A stretch of DNA of 64,000 nucleotides from Hippopus hippopus (taxonomy: Eukaryota > Mollusca > Bivalvia > Cardiida > Cardiidae). The notes under the pieces were generated by a model. That model had not been told where the DNA came from. It ran no database searches and saw only the letters and a program-made list of their open reading frames with translations. Made by a program: the position numbers and the translations under genes. The stretch covers positions 4,154,001 through 4,218,000 of the forward strand of contig OX328109.1 of assembly GCA_946811185.2 (NCBI GenBank), in the 5' to 3' direction. Within the stretch, counting starts at the first letter, position 1, and each line of letters begins with the position of its first letter. This document shows, piece by piece, positions 51,701 to 60,005 of this stretch.

Positions 51701-53892
51701 CTGAATTATATTAGTGACAAAAGGTAACTGAAACTGGATAGATAAGGTTAAGTGCACAGTTGCGTGTTCTTGAGTACACTGAATCTACATAACTCTGAAA
51801 GAAAAAAAAGGAAAAACCTGCAGAGTATAGGGTCTTTTATTGATTCACACTCTGTAAGTCTCTACCACATAAAATAATTCAGACTTGTCCAAATTGAAAG
51901 CACCTGCAGACCCTAATTCTTTGTTGGGCAAAAACTGATTTATGTCTTTGAAAGGATAGAAAATATTGTTAGAAAAGGAGAAAATGCTGGTCACCAGCAT
52001 TTTCTCCTTTTCCCACTGCATTTTCAAAAGCTGTAGTTCTCATTGTCATTAAAACTCAGGATTGTGTGGCAAAGGGTTCAAGCGGTGAACAGCATTTTCT
52101 CCTTTTTCCACAGTTTTTTCAAACGCCTTTCACCTTAGGGTTGTTGAAACACAGAGTTGTTTGGTATAGGCTAAACAAGAGCACCACATGCCGGTGCCAA
52201 TGCTTGGCTGCAAGTGCTTCATTTTCAGTGAAAATTCTTAGTCAGAAAAGGGGCATAACTCTGTTAAAAAAAACTTGAATGCTTACCTGCCCCTGATATA
52301 AAGAGTTCCCCTTTTGATAGCTATTAACTTGTCCAAGATTGAAGCAAATACTTTCAGTAATAACAGAGATATTATAAAATGTCAAAGCTTTTGCACGATG
52401 ACAATGGTGGACGCCAGGGCTATGACAATTTCAAAAACAGCTGAGCTAATAACAAAACTACATCTTTACCAGAGCTCCAGATAAGAGGAAGTGATGGTAT
52501 TCTAAAGTCATTATTTCTCTTCAAAACCCTATGTTGTGGGTACTCATTAGAATCGTCTCGATGAGACGATTCTAATGAGTACCCACATCATTGGGTTTAG
52601 TGGAGAATAATTAATATTTTTAATTTTGAAATCAAAATCACTCCCTCTATCTGGAGCTCTGTTTACCCTATCATATATCTTGGAGTGTATGACATCTGTA
52701 AACTGCCACACCTCTTCCCAGAACTCAGAATAATTATCACAAGACCATCTGTAAAACTGCTGGTAGGTTTCTGAAATAAAAGAAGTAAAAAAATGAGGGA
52801 GAAAAGACTATTAGAACAGGACATAGTGCAGGCACCCTGCTACCAGCACTACCAGCATTTTCTCCTTTTCCAACAATGTTTTCATAGGCTCTTTTCCTCT
52901 TGGTTGTTAAACATGGGATTGTTTGTTAACTGGTTAAACAATATGTTTCCTTTGCACACATCACTTTTGTATCACTGTTACCAGGTATTTCTTTAACAAA
53001 AAATACATACTACAGTGAAAACAATGACATAACAGGAAAAATTGCCCATACAGGCTAATGCTGTATTTGCCTCAATGTTTTGAAAAACTAACTTCTGCAA
53101 TAAGTGAAAAGTTGTCTGCGTTGTTGAAGTATGCTGGTAATCAGCATTTCTTCCTTTTGCCACAATGTTTCCTACCCTATCAAAGAAAGAAATAATCGTT
53201 TAAGCTGCATTTAATTTTTCATCTGCAATGGCTTCTTATTTGGTCCAATAAAAAAAATTGTTGTTTGGTAAAGACTTAAACCGCTAGATAAATTAACTCT
53301 TTAAGTTTTAAAATGCTGCAAATCAAAGGCATTTGCAGGCAACAAATAAGATGTTGCACAAATTATGAAATTTGTCTTTGAAAGGATAGAAAACATTGAA
53401 GGAAAAGGAGAAAATGCTGGTTACCAGCATTTTCTCCTTTTTTTTTTTTTCCCCGGAATAATTTTCAAAAAGTCCTTTTCCTTTGGGTCGTTAAAACTCG
53501 GGATTGTCTGGCAATGGTTAAATGGATTTTCACAAGCAGGAAAACACACAACAAAACAGAGCAATTTCAAAGATGTCTTTTCCAGCATATTTCACAAAAG
53601 AGCAGTTTAGATCCAAGAGTTTAGATCCAAGATCAGATTGCATGTTCCATGAAGTCTTATCTTGATTTACACAATAAACAACAAACAGTCTGATCAACAG
53701 CCATCATCCAGTTGCGTTTAGCAGTCTAAGGGTTAAATCTTGAAACTGATGCAACCAGCAGTATCCATGATACAAACCAAGCTTAACATTGTATTTCGAG
53801 TTAATCTTTTTCCTGAGTAAATCCATCTTTGTCACTCTGCATGGATCTGGTCTCCACATCAATTTGGGTTCTGTGCTATTCTCTGCATCCAT
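37719..53892 (-). CDS. AACS: Acetoacetyl-CoA synthetase, complete, 18 exons
   Basis: Cytosolic ligase: acetoacetate + ATP + CoA to acetoacetyl-CoA + AMP + PPi, feeding ketone bodies into sterol and lipid synthesis. Exons (minus, in phase): 53892-53778, 52770-52667, 51410-51293, 50453-50343, 49549-49452, 48664-48550, 47646-47568, 46094-45944, 44875-44795, 44037-43913, 42477-42413, 41635-41513, 41014-40901, 40465-40340, 40116-40047, 39737-39679, 38702-38497, 37856-37719. Total 665 aa (human about 672). Landmarks: N-terminal [25 protein letters not shown], the AMP-binding P-loop SSGTTGAPK (about 282-290), [45 protein letters not shown], and the catalytic lysine region [10 protein letters not shown] near 626. 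Every intron carries repeats. The start is the only ATG in frame before the conserved MWRPDP block. Confidence 0.97.
37857..38496. other. AACS intron 17
   Basis: Non-coding on the AACS strand. No MITE-A copy recognised, unusual among the larger introns here. Confidence 0.5.
38726..38954 (+). repeat. MITE-A copy, AACS intron 16
   Basis: The left TTAA (38726) lies 24 bp from the acceptor of exon 17, so the element end adjoins its polypyrimidine tract. Confidence 0.85.
38969..39190 (-). repeat. MITE-A copy, AACS intron 16
   Basis: Good palindrome with GGTTTCC apex; TTAA at both ends. Confidence 0.85.
39300..39412 (+). repeat. MITE-A core
   Basis: The apex contains an inserted ACATGT; left arm truncated next to a TIR-B fragment (CTCTTGCAAAAAGGGGG). 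Confidence 0.6.
39410..39623 (-). repeat. MITE-A copy
   Basis: CTGACTTTTAACGACCC to TTTGGTAAAGCATTAA; palindrome degraded. Confidence 0.7.
39775..39982 (+). repeat. MITE-A left arm joined to a SINE-2 3' end
   Basis: MITE sequence stops at 39868 and GTCTCAGTACTGGTG...AACTCCAATACAAACAAAC of SINE-2 follows. Confidence 0.65.
40193..40335 (+). repeat. MITE-A copy, left arm truncated
   Basis: Palindrome GGAGAAAATGCTGGTAACCAAC; right arm ends GGAAAGGTTTAA, about 4 bp before the exon 14 donor on minus. Confidence 0.7.
40686..40885 (-). repeat. MITE-A half-palindrome copy
   Basis: Left arm breaks at AAGAAGAATAT and resumes at CAACATTTTCTCC: the left palindrome half is missing. Confidence 0.7.
41335..41445 (-). 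repeat. MITE-A copy, truncated
   Basis: Degraded palindrome AAATGCTGATTTCCGGCATTTT and right arm to TCTACTCTTTCAAA. Confidence 0.55.
41775..41955 (+). repeat. MITE-A half-palindrome copy
   Basis: Left arm ends GAGATTTGATTATCAGC and enters the right half directly. Confidence 0.65.
42070..42272 (+). repeat. MITE-A copy
   Basis: AAAGCATTCGCAGA; palindrome GGAGAAAATGCCTGTGACCAAC; followed by a SINE-3 fragment (42280-42335). Confidence 0.65.
42515..42720 (-). repeat. MITE-A copy, strongly degraded
   Basis: GAAAACATTGCAGGAAAAGG is kept; the right palindrome half is short. Confidence 0.5.
42808..43080. repeat. TIR-B element with internal palindrome
   Basis: CATTCTGGCAAAAGGGATTT to TTTTTCACAAAACATGGCTC. 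At 42826-42912 about 40-bp arms with TATGGATCCATAGTAATT are perfectly inverted around GATCTCTGGGATC. Confidence 0.75.
43267..43475 (+). repeat. MITE-A copy
   Basis: CTCTTTACCAAACGCAAAAA; apex mutated (CTAGTAAACATC). Confidence 0.65.
43503..43641 (-). repeat. SINE-1 fragment
   Basis: Inverted: GCTTTCCCACATAATCATCA, then the inverted box B (TTGGGATTCAAATC). Confidence 0.65.
43642..43857 (+). repeat. MITE-A copy against AACS exon 10
   Basis: Right arm ends GAGGTACAGAATTAA, about 55 bp from the exon 10 donor at 43912. Confidence 0.8.
44167..44545 (+). repeat. Two MITE-A copies sharing one TTAA
   Basis: First copy 44167-44361 has lost most of its palindrome (AACAATGTCTCCTTTTACTG). The second starts at TTAA 44358 and is truncated at right. 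Confidence 0.7.
44550..44720 (+). repeat. R1 copy
   Basis: GGTTACCTGTTCCTGAAGG, CCCCTTTAGATAGTTCACAA, GACGACAGGGTTATGA-like middle, AGCCAAGCTAAAAATG end. Confidence 0.6.
44917..45109 (-). repeat. MITE-A copy
   Basis: TTTCACCGTATAATCCTGAG to GTCGTAAAGAGTTAA; clean palindrome with an asymmetric outer right arm (CCAACGAAG). Confidence 0.8.
45325..45530 (-). repeat. SINE-1 fragment
   Basis: Inverted body from GGTGTTTAGTGTCATTTTCA to AGAGGAATGAATCCTGTC. Confidence 0.7.
45621..45848 (+). repeat. MITE-A copy
   Basis: TTAACTCTTTACCAGTTGAC; apex GGCTGCCAGC; ends TGGTAAAGGGTTTT. Confidence 0.8.
46144..46366 (-). repeat. MITE-A copy
   Basis: Full palindrome GGAGAAAATGCTGGTAACC; ends GTAAAGAGTTAA. 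Confidence 0.85.
46370..46660 (-). mobile_element. SINE-1 copy
   Basis: Inverted full unit: CACTGGCTGCC-type body to GGAAATCAAACCAGTGACCC (inverted box B) and CAACTGAACTACATA (inverted box A). Confidence 0.7.
46875..47154. repeat. Two truncated MITE-A copies
   Basis: 46875-47085, minus, degraded apex (GTGTTGGTAACAGC). 47090-47154, plus, left arm only, ending where the next copy begins (GCAGACGAAAAA). Confidence 0.65.
47155..47382 (-). repeat. MITE-A copy inserted in another
   Basis: TAACCCTTTACCAC to GGTACAGAGTTAA; one of the clearest palindromes (about 47214-47271). Confidence 0.9.
47395..47535 (+). repeat. MITE-A copy, degraded
   Basis: GATTCCCAGCATTTTCTTG and CCTCTTCCTCTGGGAGG. Confidence 0.5.
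47760..48025. repeat. TIR-B element
   Basis: GGGCCATGCTCAGTGAAAAG to CTTTTGCCAGAGCATGGCTC. Confidence 0.85.
48350..48492. repeat. TIR-D element, short form
   Basis: TTCTTAAGAACATTC at left; core TTGGCTAAACCAATTGGTTT is a perfect palindrome continuing to GAAAGTAACACAA on both sides. Confidence 0.75.
48705..48770. repeat. GAT-ATC inverted triplet microsatellite
   Basis: About 14 GAT-type triplets switch at one point (GATGATCATCATC) into about 7-8 ATC triplets, making a perfect hairpin of more than 20 bp per arm. Confidence 0.9.
48770..48895 (+). repeat. MITE-A half-copy
   Basis: Left arm starts in AAATATTTGGATTGATCACA and runs to GAAAATGCTGGTTACC; sequence breaks off just past the apex. Confidence 0.7.
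49017..49300 (-). mobile_element. SINE-1 copy
   Basis: Inverted body CATTGCACCTATCCATGCTT to CTCAAGTCCTGTGTGCTACC. Confidence 0.7.
49576..49864 (-). repeat. MITE-A copy with repeated right arm
   Basis: The region GTCTGCAAATG occurs twice (49743 and 49810), so the distal arm is duplicated or two copies have fused. Confidence 0.75.
49931..50299. mobile_element. TIR-F element, AACS intron 4
   Basis: TTAA-AGATACAT ... ATGTATCT-TTAA. Shares CTTACAGCCAGAGAG and GCAACCGTCAGG with 31578-31915. It lies 44 bp downstream of the exon 4 donor on the gene strand. Confidence 0.85.
50570..50740 (+). repeat. MITE-A copy
   Basis: GGAAGAGAAGAAAATGCTGG with matching CAGCATTTTCTTCTTTTCCC: the GAAGAAA variant is present on both arms. 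Confidence 0.75.
50745..51020. repeat. SINE-1 fragment and degraded MITE-A core
   Basis: Inverted SINE-1 body from about 50745 to 50910, then GAAAACTTTGTGGAAAG and CTCCTTTTCCCACAG. Confidence 0.5.
51060..51250 (+). repeat. R1 copy
   Basis: CACCTTTTGATAGCAAACAA, TTCAGTAATGACAGAGATAT, GACAACAACAGGGTC, AACTGCTTAACTAAAA. Confidence 0.55.
51436..51695. repeat. TIR-B element
   Basis: GAGCCATGCTCTGGCAAAAG to CCTTTTGTCAGAGCATGGCTC; lies 25 bp upstream of the exon 3 acceptor. Confidence 0.85.
51860..52180 (+). repeat. MITE-A copy plus adjacent half-copy
   Basis: 51860-52080 is complete (palindrome with GGTCACC apex). 52080-52180 has only the right half, starting GGTGAACAGC. Confidence 0.7.
52260..52450 (+). 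repeat. R1 copy
   Basis: TTCCCCTTTTGATAGCTATT, TTCAGTAATAACAGAGATAT, AGGGCTATGAC, AACAGCTGAGCTAATA. Confidence 0.65.
52455..52663. mobile_element. TIR-E element against the AACS exon 2 donor
   Basis: CCAGAGCTCCAGATAAGAGG at left and CTCTATCTGGAGCTCTG at right. A perfect central palindrome (GGGTACTCATTAGAATCGTC and complement) is present. The right end is within about 4 bp of the donor GT (52666-52665). Confidence 0.85.
52835..52937 (+). repeat. MITE-A half-copy
   Basis: CCAGCACTACCAGCATTTTC: only the right half after the apex. Confidence 0.65.
53125..53281 (-). repeat. MITE-A copy, left truncated
   Basis: ATGCTGGTAATCAGCAT apex to TTTGGTAAAGACTTAA. Confidence 0.65.
53297..53521 (+). repeat. 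MITE-A copy, AACS intron 1
   Basis: Starts TTAACTCTTTAAG; the right palindrome arm is expanded to TTTTTTTTTTTCCCC. Confidence 0.8.
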
Positions 53893-54504
53893 GTTTTCTT
53901 CGCCAGCCTTTTATCTCAGAACAGAAATACACTAAATCTTCTGGTAAAACTGCTGCGCATCACCAACTTTCAAGTTTGACAGATCTCTAAGGTACACTTT
54001 GTTTATAAGAAGAGTTGTTTGTTAGTTATATTATTCCAAGTGTTTATAGTAATCGAACAATTATACATGCAAAAGGAGATTTCTCATATGTTTTCCATAA
54101 GTAACTATCCTGAAATATTACTACTGTTTTAGGAAGAAATTTCCAAGGTTTTGTCACCATTTTCTCACTTTTGTCACAGAAATATAACAGTTTTTATGAT
54201 AATTCATTTCTAAATACCATAGAGACTTTGATTCTTGTTTTAAGACATGGGTTTTCGCGTCACTCCAACGTGGGTTGTGTCATTAATGTTGAGAGTGTCA
54301 CGGTGTTTTTTGACAATTTGTATGTAAGATACTCTGATTTGTACACGTTTTTTAAATTAAGTTTTAGCTTTTAATGTAGTAGGCCTTCAGGAAAATAAAA
54401 AGGAAAAGCGAGCAGACTTCGTCTGTTGCGGCTTATTTTTCTCAATCCTAGGGCTCTAGATTAAGTAAACGTTCTCTTTATTTCAGTTTAATATTGTGTA
54501 CAGA
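53893..54504. promoter_or_regulatory. Shared head-to-head promoter region AACS / ZNHIT3
   Basis: Only 612 bp separate the two divergent start codons, so both promoters must lie here. No MITE-A, SINE or TIR element is seen in it. A short inverted pair GCAGACTTCGTCTG lies at about 54411-54424. No TATA box is obvious. Confidence 0.55.
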
Positions 54505-57500
54505 ATGCAACAGAAAAAGATTTGCGGCGTTTGTAAAGAGGAAGAGCATAAATACAGATGTCCACGTTGTAATATTCGCTAGTAAGTATAAGAAAACGGG
54601 TTCATGAAAACGGCTGCTTTCATTGATTTCTCCATTTAATGGAGAAAAGATGGATTTTCATATCAATGGTACTGCGTTAAGAATGAAAATTGGCAAAGCA
54701 TACTCTGTTTCAAAGTACCTGAGGTTTCAGAGAAGCTATGAAATAATGAAATGGTTAAGCAAATAAGTTCATCTTAGCAAGCTGATCTCACTGCGTATGT
54801 TTTTTTGATTATTGAGATACATATTTTTCAAATTAGTTAAAATGTTCAACTATCTAGCATTTAAAAACAGTACTTACCTACGTTTAGGCAAATCTCATAA
54901 GCCAGTCTAGCCAAGCCCAATATCTCAGTTGATATGTACATTGTTTGAAACCAGGGAGTTTGTTTTGATTTCCAAGTTAGCCAAATTTCTTTTTGAGGAA
55001 TGACAATAGTCATTGTAACGATTCATTCAGCTGTCACAGCTGAACTGTGTTTCAATGATGTTTATGAGAGAAAGCCGTGGGAAAGAATGTTGTGGTAAAA
55101 GAAACTCCATTACTGCATGGACAAATACAGCTGTCGCAAAGGTATTACTGAATTAATGTGAAAACAACTCTAAACACCATACCAACATTTCTAATTGAGT
55201 CTCACATAAAAGCAAATTTTATCTCGGTGTCTGCAACTACTTTTATCACAATCCAGAAGCTAATTTAAATGGATGTTATGTGATCTAGCAGTTACATGTT
55301 TTTAAAAACTATTAATACTTTCAGTGTTTGTGCTGCTGAGGCCCAGTAGCTCAGTGGATAGCATGCAGGGCTTGAGAACGGGGTTGCTGGTTCAAATCCC
55401 CAGCTCGGCCAATTTCTTTCCTAGGATTTGTGATAGTCATTGCAACAGCATTCATGCGTCTCTCACCACTGATCATTGTGACAACAATGGTTATGTGGGA
55501 AAGCAGCCAGTGGATTGTGAAGAATATTGTGCTAAGTACTGGCAACAAAATCTCAAGGAAAGCTTAGATAGGTGCACTTGCTGCCACAATGTAACTGATA
55601 GAATGTTAAAAATCAATTTTGTTAAACACCATACTATCATTCAATCAATCAATCAATTTTAGTCATTTGGTGGCATATAGACTTATGAATAATAAAGGAG
55701 TAACATACTTACGAGTTATGGATCCATAAAGTCCATTTTGTCTAACAACCTACTAGATCATGAGGTAGTATAGTCCATGGACATGCAGAAAATCTATAAA
55801 TAGCAAAAAGTTTTGACCCATGTCAGCATGCGCAGACTGCACAGGCTTACATTGATCAAAACATTTTGCAAATGCATCAATCCCTTTTCATAGAGCAAGG
55901 CTCATGTATTTTCCTTCTACTTGCAGTTGCTCCCTGAAATGTTATAAAGAGCATAAAGGTAAAACCTTATATTGTATATAATTTTTCTCAACTCTTCTAT
56001 ATACTAGATGAGCAGGATAAGCCGAGCTCGGGTAGCGCATCTGTTACATACTGGACTTGAGCCCAGGGGATCACTGGTTTGAATACCCAGCTTGGCAAAT
56101 TTCTTTCCAAGGATTGATGGTAGCCATTGTAACAGGATTCATTCCTCTCTCCTTGCTGATCATTGTTACAACAATGGTTATGTAGTAAAGCAGCCTGTCG
56201 CTATCAAAGAATATTGTGTGAAGTATCAGTCAACGAAACTCCAGTCAGGCATGGATAGGTGCACTGGCCACCACTTTATTACTATGATAATATTGGAAAC
56301 AACTGTAAATGTCGTACAATCAATCAATCAATCAATCAATCTTTACCAGATAAGAAAATTTCAGACTGTAAGTTCCATACTGAAACCATTAATAGATAAC
56401 AAATTTGATTTGACTCAAATAATGGGGTCCACCTGTACCAGGGTACAAAAGTTTGTATGAAAGAAAAAATGCAGTTTCCTAGCATTTTCACTTTTTCCCA
56501 CAAGACTTTCGAAAGTATTATTTCCTAAGGTCATAAATCCTTTGGATTCTGAACCGTGAGGTGTATCTTCGCTTTTTGGATTTTTGAATCAAAACATAAT
56601 TTCTTTGCTTATTTGATAGATAGTTTGAGTAATAGCAAATGCTTTCAGTTTGAACAAGTCTAGAATTTTCACTGGTAGAGAGTAAAGTGGTGTTAGTTTT
56701 TTTTTCTTTTTCAGAGAGAGAATGTGATTTGAACAAGGAAAACTCTCAACAAGTGAATAATTCTCATATAGAGGACAGACATACTTTAGGTAGGTATTGT
56801 AAAATTTCTGGAACTTTTCTTCAATATTGTAGAGTAAGAGAGTATATGATAAGCCTTTTGTCCCCTGAACCCTTTACCACACAACCCTGACTTTTAACAA
56901 CCCTGAGAAGAAGCCTTTTGAAAATATGGTTTCCAGTATTTTCTCCTCTCTCCACAATCTTTTCAATAGGGTTGTAAAAACTCAGGATTGTGTGACGAAA
57001 GGTTAAAAGGATCATTTTTAGACTGGTCTACATCGAAAGTATTTGTAGACATTGACATTGATTCAAATAATGAGATTTTTCTTTGAAATGTGGAAAATAG
57101 TGTGGGAAAAGGAGAAAATGCTGTTTACCATAATGTTTTCAATAGCTTTCTTCCTCAAGTTTCTTTTAAAATGGAAATTGTTCGGTGTAGTTTTAACAAA
57201 ATTATATACAATACTTCAAACCATCAACTCATTCCAGAAGACAGTTTCCAGGTTCCAGAGTTAGAACTAGATGAGGAAGAAACAGAAGACAAAGTGTCCA
57301 AAGCTCAACTTGATTTATTAGGTATGTCTTGTTTTAACCCCTTATCAAACAATCCCATAGTTTTTCAACCAAGAGGAAGATGACTATGAAATTATGATTG
57401 AAACTGCAGATGCTGTTAATCACAATTTTATCCTTTCCATACAGAATTTTCTATTCTTTCACAGGGATAAATTTTTGGAAAGAAATTAGCCAAGCTTGGG

Positions 57501-58516
57501 ATTCGAACAAGTAACTCCCTTGTCTCAAGTCCTGTATGCTACCAACTATGCAACCAGCTGGGCCTTTCAAAGAAAAATCCCATCATTTGATTCTCATTTA
57601 TCATTGATGCAAATGTTTCCAATGTGAAGGAATCTGAAATTTTGTTGAAATTTTGTTGTTTGGAAGACTTCGGACAGTCCTTCATGGACGTCGAAAAGAT
57701 CTTCATAAAATAGATGTATCATATGAAGTATGGGTGAATACACATTTTCAAAGAAATATTCTGAAAAAAGGATAAATTTATGTTTAATAGAAAATATTTC
57801 TCCGTCAGCCAGTTTGTTTACAGTTTGTTAACTCTTTGCCAAATGATAGAATTTTAGACCTGACCAACTTGAAAGCATTTGCAAACAACAAAATAAATTA
57901 ACCTCAAAAATTGAAATTTGATATTTGAATTGTAGAAATCATTGTGGGAAAAGAATCATATGCTTTCAGTGTTTCCAAAAGTCTTCTTCTTTATGGTTTA
58001 TAAAATCAGGATTGTTTCATGTAAATTCTTCGGTAATGACGGATATTTAAAAATTTTAAGTTTTTGAAAAAAGGGGCATAACTGTGTCAGAATATTTTGA
58101 CGGCTACCTGTCCCTGTTGTATGGGACCCTCCTTTGATAGTTAGCAACTATTCCAAGTTTGAAGTACATATCATCAGTAATAATAGATTTAAAATGTCAA
58201 AGTTTTTTCAGGACAATGCAGACGATGACTCCAGGGTTATGACATTATACCTTGAACTTTTATTAAAAAAACAGCCAAGCTAAAAATCTTGCCTTTTCAT
58301 GTGACAGGTGAATCTGCAGAGCTGAAAGCCATGTTGAATAACCCTCATTTACGACACATGATGCATGCATTGGTGAAAACAAACAATCCAACAGCTGAAC
58401 TTGATGCAGCAATGCAGGAACCTATATTCACAGAGTTTGCTGATAAGTGCCTCTCCATAATTCATAACCAAAGTGATGATGTTGATGATGACTTTCCAGA
58501 GATAGAAGATTTATGA
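54505..58516 (+). CDS. ZNHIT3: Zinc finger HIT domain protein 3, complete, five exons
   Basis: Small nuclear protein; in other eukaryotes (yeast Hit1) it helps assemble box C/D snoRNPs with NUFIP1. Exons 54505-54581, 55927-55958, 56715-56789, 57238-57321, 58308-58516; 158 aa (human 155). HIT zinc finger at residues 7-40: C7, C10, C19, C22, C27, C31, H35, C40, with YCSLKCYKEHK. An acidic linker ELELDEEETEDK precedes the C-terminal PAC-HIT helical region: NNPHLRHMMHALV and MQEPIFTEFADKCLSII, closely like human NPHLRQLM and MQEPLFVEFADCCL. The 32-bp second exon is very small but fits phase on both sides and completes the zinc ligands. Confidence 0.95.
54905..55190 (+). repeat. SINE-1 copy, degraded
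   Basis: Head GCCCAATATCTCAGTTGATA, box-B-like GTTTGAAACC, body GAAAGAATGTTGTGGTAAAAG, end AACACCATACCAAC. Confidence 0.6.
55335..55660 (+). mobile_element. SINE-1 copy, best preserved
   Basis: GGCCCAGTAGCTCAGTGGAT (box A) and GCTGGTTCAAATCCCC (box B) at tRNA-like spacing, body CACTGATCATTGTGACAACA and AAGCAGCCAGTGGATTG, tail of four AATC units. Used here as the family reference. Confidence 0.9.
55690..55907. repeat. TIR-B element, left end degraded
   Basis: TATGGATCCATAAAGTCC, GCGCAGACTGCACAGGC, ATAGAGCAAGGCTC; lies just upstream of the ZNHIT3 exon 2 acceptor. Confidence 0.65.
56022..56338 (+). mobile_element. SINE-1 copy
   Basis: GCCGAGCTCGGGTAGCGCAT head, box B GGTTTGAATACCC, tail of five AATC units. 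Confidence 0.85.
56338..56690 (+). repeat. MITE-A fragments
   Basis: CTTTACCAGATAAGAAAATT with a weak palindrome at 56460-56520, and a separate right-arm piece at 56635-56690 (GCAAATGCTTTCAGTTTG). Confidence 0.5.
56868..57170. repeat. MITE-A fragments, ZNHIT3 intron 3
   Basis: 56868-57005 has both arms but most of the palindrome is lost. 57005-57170 has the left half to GGAGAAAATGCTG, breaking just after the apex (TTTACCATAATG). Confidence 0.55.
57335..57665 (-). repeat. MITE-A copy interrupted by a SINE-1 head
   Basis: SINE-1 piece at about 57475-57565, inverted (GGGATTCGAACAAGTAACTC, CCTGTATGCTACCAACT), between the palindrome remnant and the right arm. Confidence 0.6.
57828..58020 (+). 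repeat. MITE-A copy, palindrome eroded
   Basis: TTAACTCTTTGCCAAATGAT and GAAAGCATTTGCAAACAAC; then GTGGGAAAAGAATCATATGC. Confidence 0.6.
58060..58290 (+). repeat. R1 copy
   Basis: GGCATAACTGTGTCAGAATA, CCTTTGATAGTTAGCAACTA, GCAGACGATGACTCCAGGG, CAGCCAAGCTAAAAATC. Confidence 0.65.
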
Positions 58517-58518
58517 TC

Positions 58519-58743
58519 TTAACCCTTTACCAAAAAAATTTGTTTAATGACCCTAAGAAGTAAAGTTTTTGAAACATTGTGGGAATAGGAGAAAATGCTG
58601 GTAACCAGCATTTTCTCCTTTTTCCCACAATGTTGTCTACTCTGTCAAAGAACTTCAGTTCATTTTGCATCTCTTTCAGATTTGTCACCTGCAAATCTAT
58701 CAGTTTGGAAGAGTCTGAAATTTGTCATTTCAGAAAGGGTTAA
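58519..58743 (-). repeat. MITE-A copy in the ZNHIT3 3' UTR
   Basis: Begins TTAACCCTTTACC 3 bp after the stop codon; palindrome about 58568-58635. With the AACS case, a second gene whose stop codon adjoins an element. Confidence 0.85.
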
Positions 58744-58963
58744 CCTTTACCAAATAATTTGTTTTACAATGCTAGGAAGTAAAGCTCTTGAAACACTGTG
58801 GGAAAAGGAGAAAATGCTGGGCACCAGCATTTACTCCTTTTCCCACAATGTTTTCTACTGTTGTCGAAAACTGGTCCCATTAATTAAGCCAGATTTAACG
58901 TGTAGGTCTACAAATGCACACAATATTGGCAAATATAGTATGTTGTTGGCTGGTTAAAGAGTT
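58740..58963 (-). repeat. MITE-A copy, tandem with previous
   Basis: Shares TTAA 58740-58743. Apex reads GGGCACC; ends GTTAAAGAGTTAG. Confidence 0.85.
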
Positions 58964-59209
58964 AGGTGAGGGACATGAATGTTTGCTGATAAGTTTCTTT
59001 TACTAATAACTTAAAGGATGAGGTTGATAATGACTTTCTAGGTATAAAGTTAGCCTTATGATGGAAATGGACATGAATAATTTCATTGATATTAAATTTT
59101 GTTTTTTGAATGATCTATTAAGTAAAGCTAGCATGATGATGATAATTTTGGTGTCAGATGATGTTATTGATGATGATGACATTGATAGTTAACTTGTTTG
59201 CCATGTGTA

Positions 59210-59330
59210 CCTAAACCTTTCAAGCAACAATGTTACAATGCTGAAGAAGAGGCTTTTGAAAACTTTGTGGAAAAAAGAGAAAAACAGCCATTTCCCAACA
59301 ATGTTTTCTACTCTTTCGTATTAAAATCTA
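59210..59330 (-). repeat. MITE-A copy, degraded
   Basis: AACCTTTCAAGCAACAATG and GAAAACTTTGTGG; palindrome lost. Confidence 0.45.
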
Positions 59331-59534
59331 ATAAATTAAGCTTCGTTTTATATAATATTGTCTGTATATATTCTAGGAGCAATTTTTTTTTTTTAAAACA
59401 TTGTGGAAAAGAAGCGGTTACTTGTTACAAGATTATTGCTCCTTCTTCAAAAATATTTTGTCTTTATAAAATAAAGTCTTGTTGATACTGTAAATTCTTG
59501 TTTATTTCATTAAGAATAGGTCCACATGCACCTG

Positions 59535-59757
59535 TTACCACACAATCCTCTGTTTTTACAACCTTGTAGAAATTTGGCTTGAAAACTTTGTGGGAAAAGG
59601 AGAAAATGCTGGTTTACCAGCATTTTCTCCTTTTCCCATAATGTTTTTTATTCTTTCAAAGACACCTCAATCAATTGAGGCCCAGGGAATCATTCGCTGG
59701 TAAATACTTTGAATATCGACAAGTCTAGAAACTGGTCATCTGGTATAGAGTATACAA
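59535..59757 (-). repeat. MITE-A copy
   Basis: CCTGTTACCACACAATCC; strong palindrome GGAGAAAATGCTGGTTTACC. Confidence 0.8.
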
Positions 59758-59807
59758 CAGTTGAAAGCAACAGTGTATGAATCATAGAAACATCATTTGA
59801 ACCTTCA

Positions 59808-60005
59808 ACCCTTGGCCAAACAGTCCCCAGGTTTTACAACCCTGAGTTTTTTTTTCAAAACATTTTGGGAAAAGTAGAAATTCTGGTAACTAGTGTTTTC
59901 TACCCTGCCAAAGAACTTGAACTCATTTTTCAACTGTCAGATTTTTCATCTGCAGATGCTTTCAGTTTGGAAGAGTCTAAATTTTGTTGTTTTGGGAAGG
60001 GTTAA
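59808..60005 (-). repeat. MITE-A copy
   Basis: CAACCCTTGGCCAAACAG to GGGAAGGGTTAA; the right palindrome half is missing (CTGGTAACTAGTGTTTTC). Confidence 0.65.

Noticed and set aside
55335..56340. tRNA genes at box A / box B matches
   Set aside because: The heads do not fold into a full cloverleaf by inspection and are followed by a common SINE body and AATC tail in all copies.
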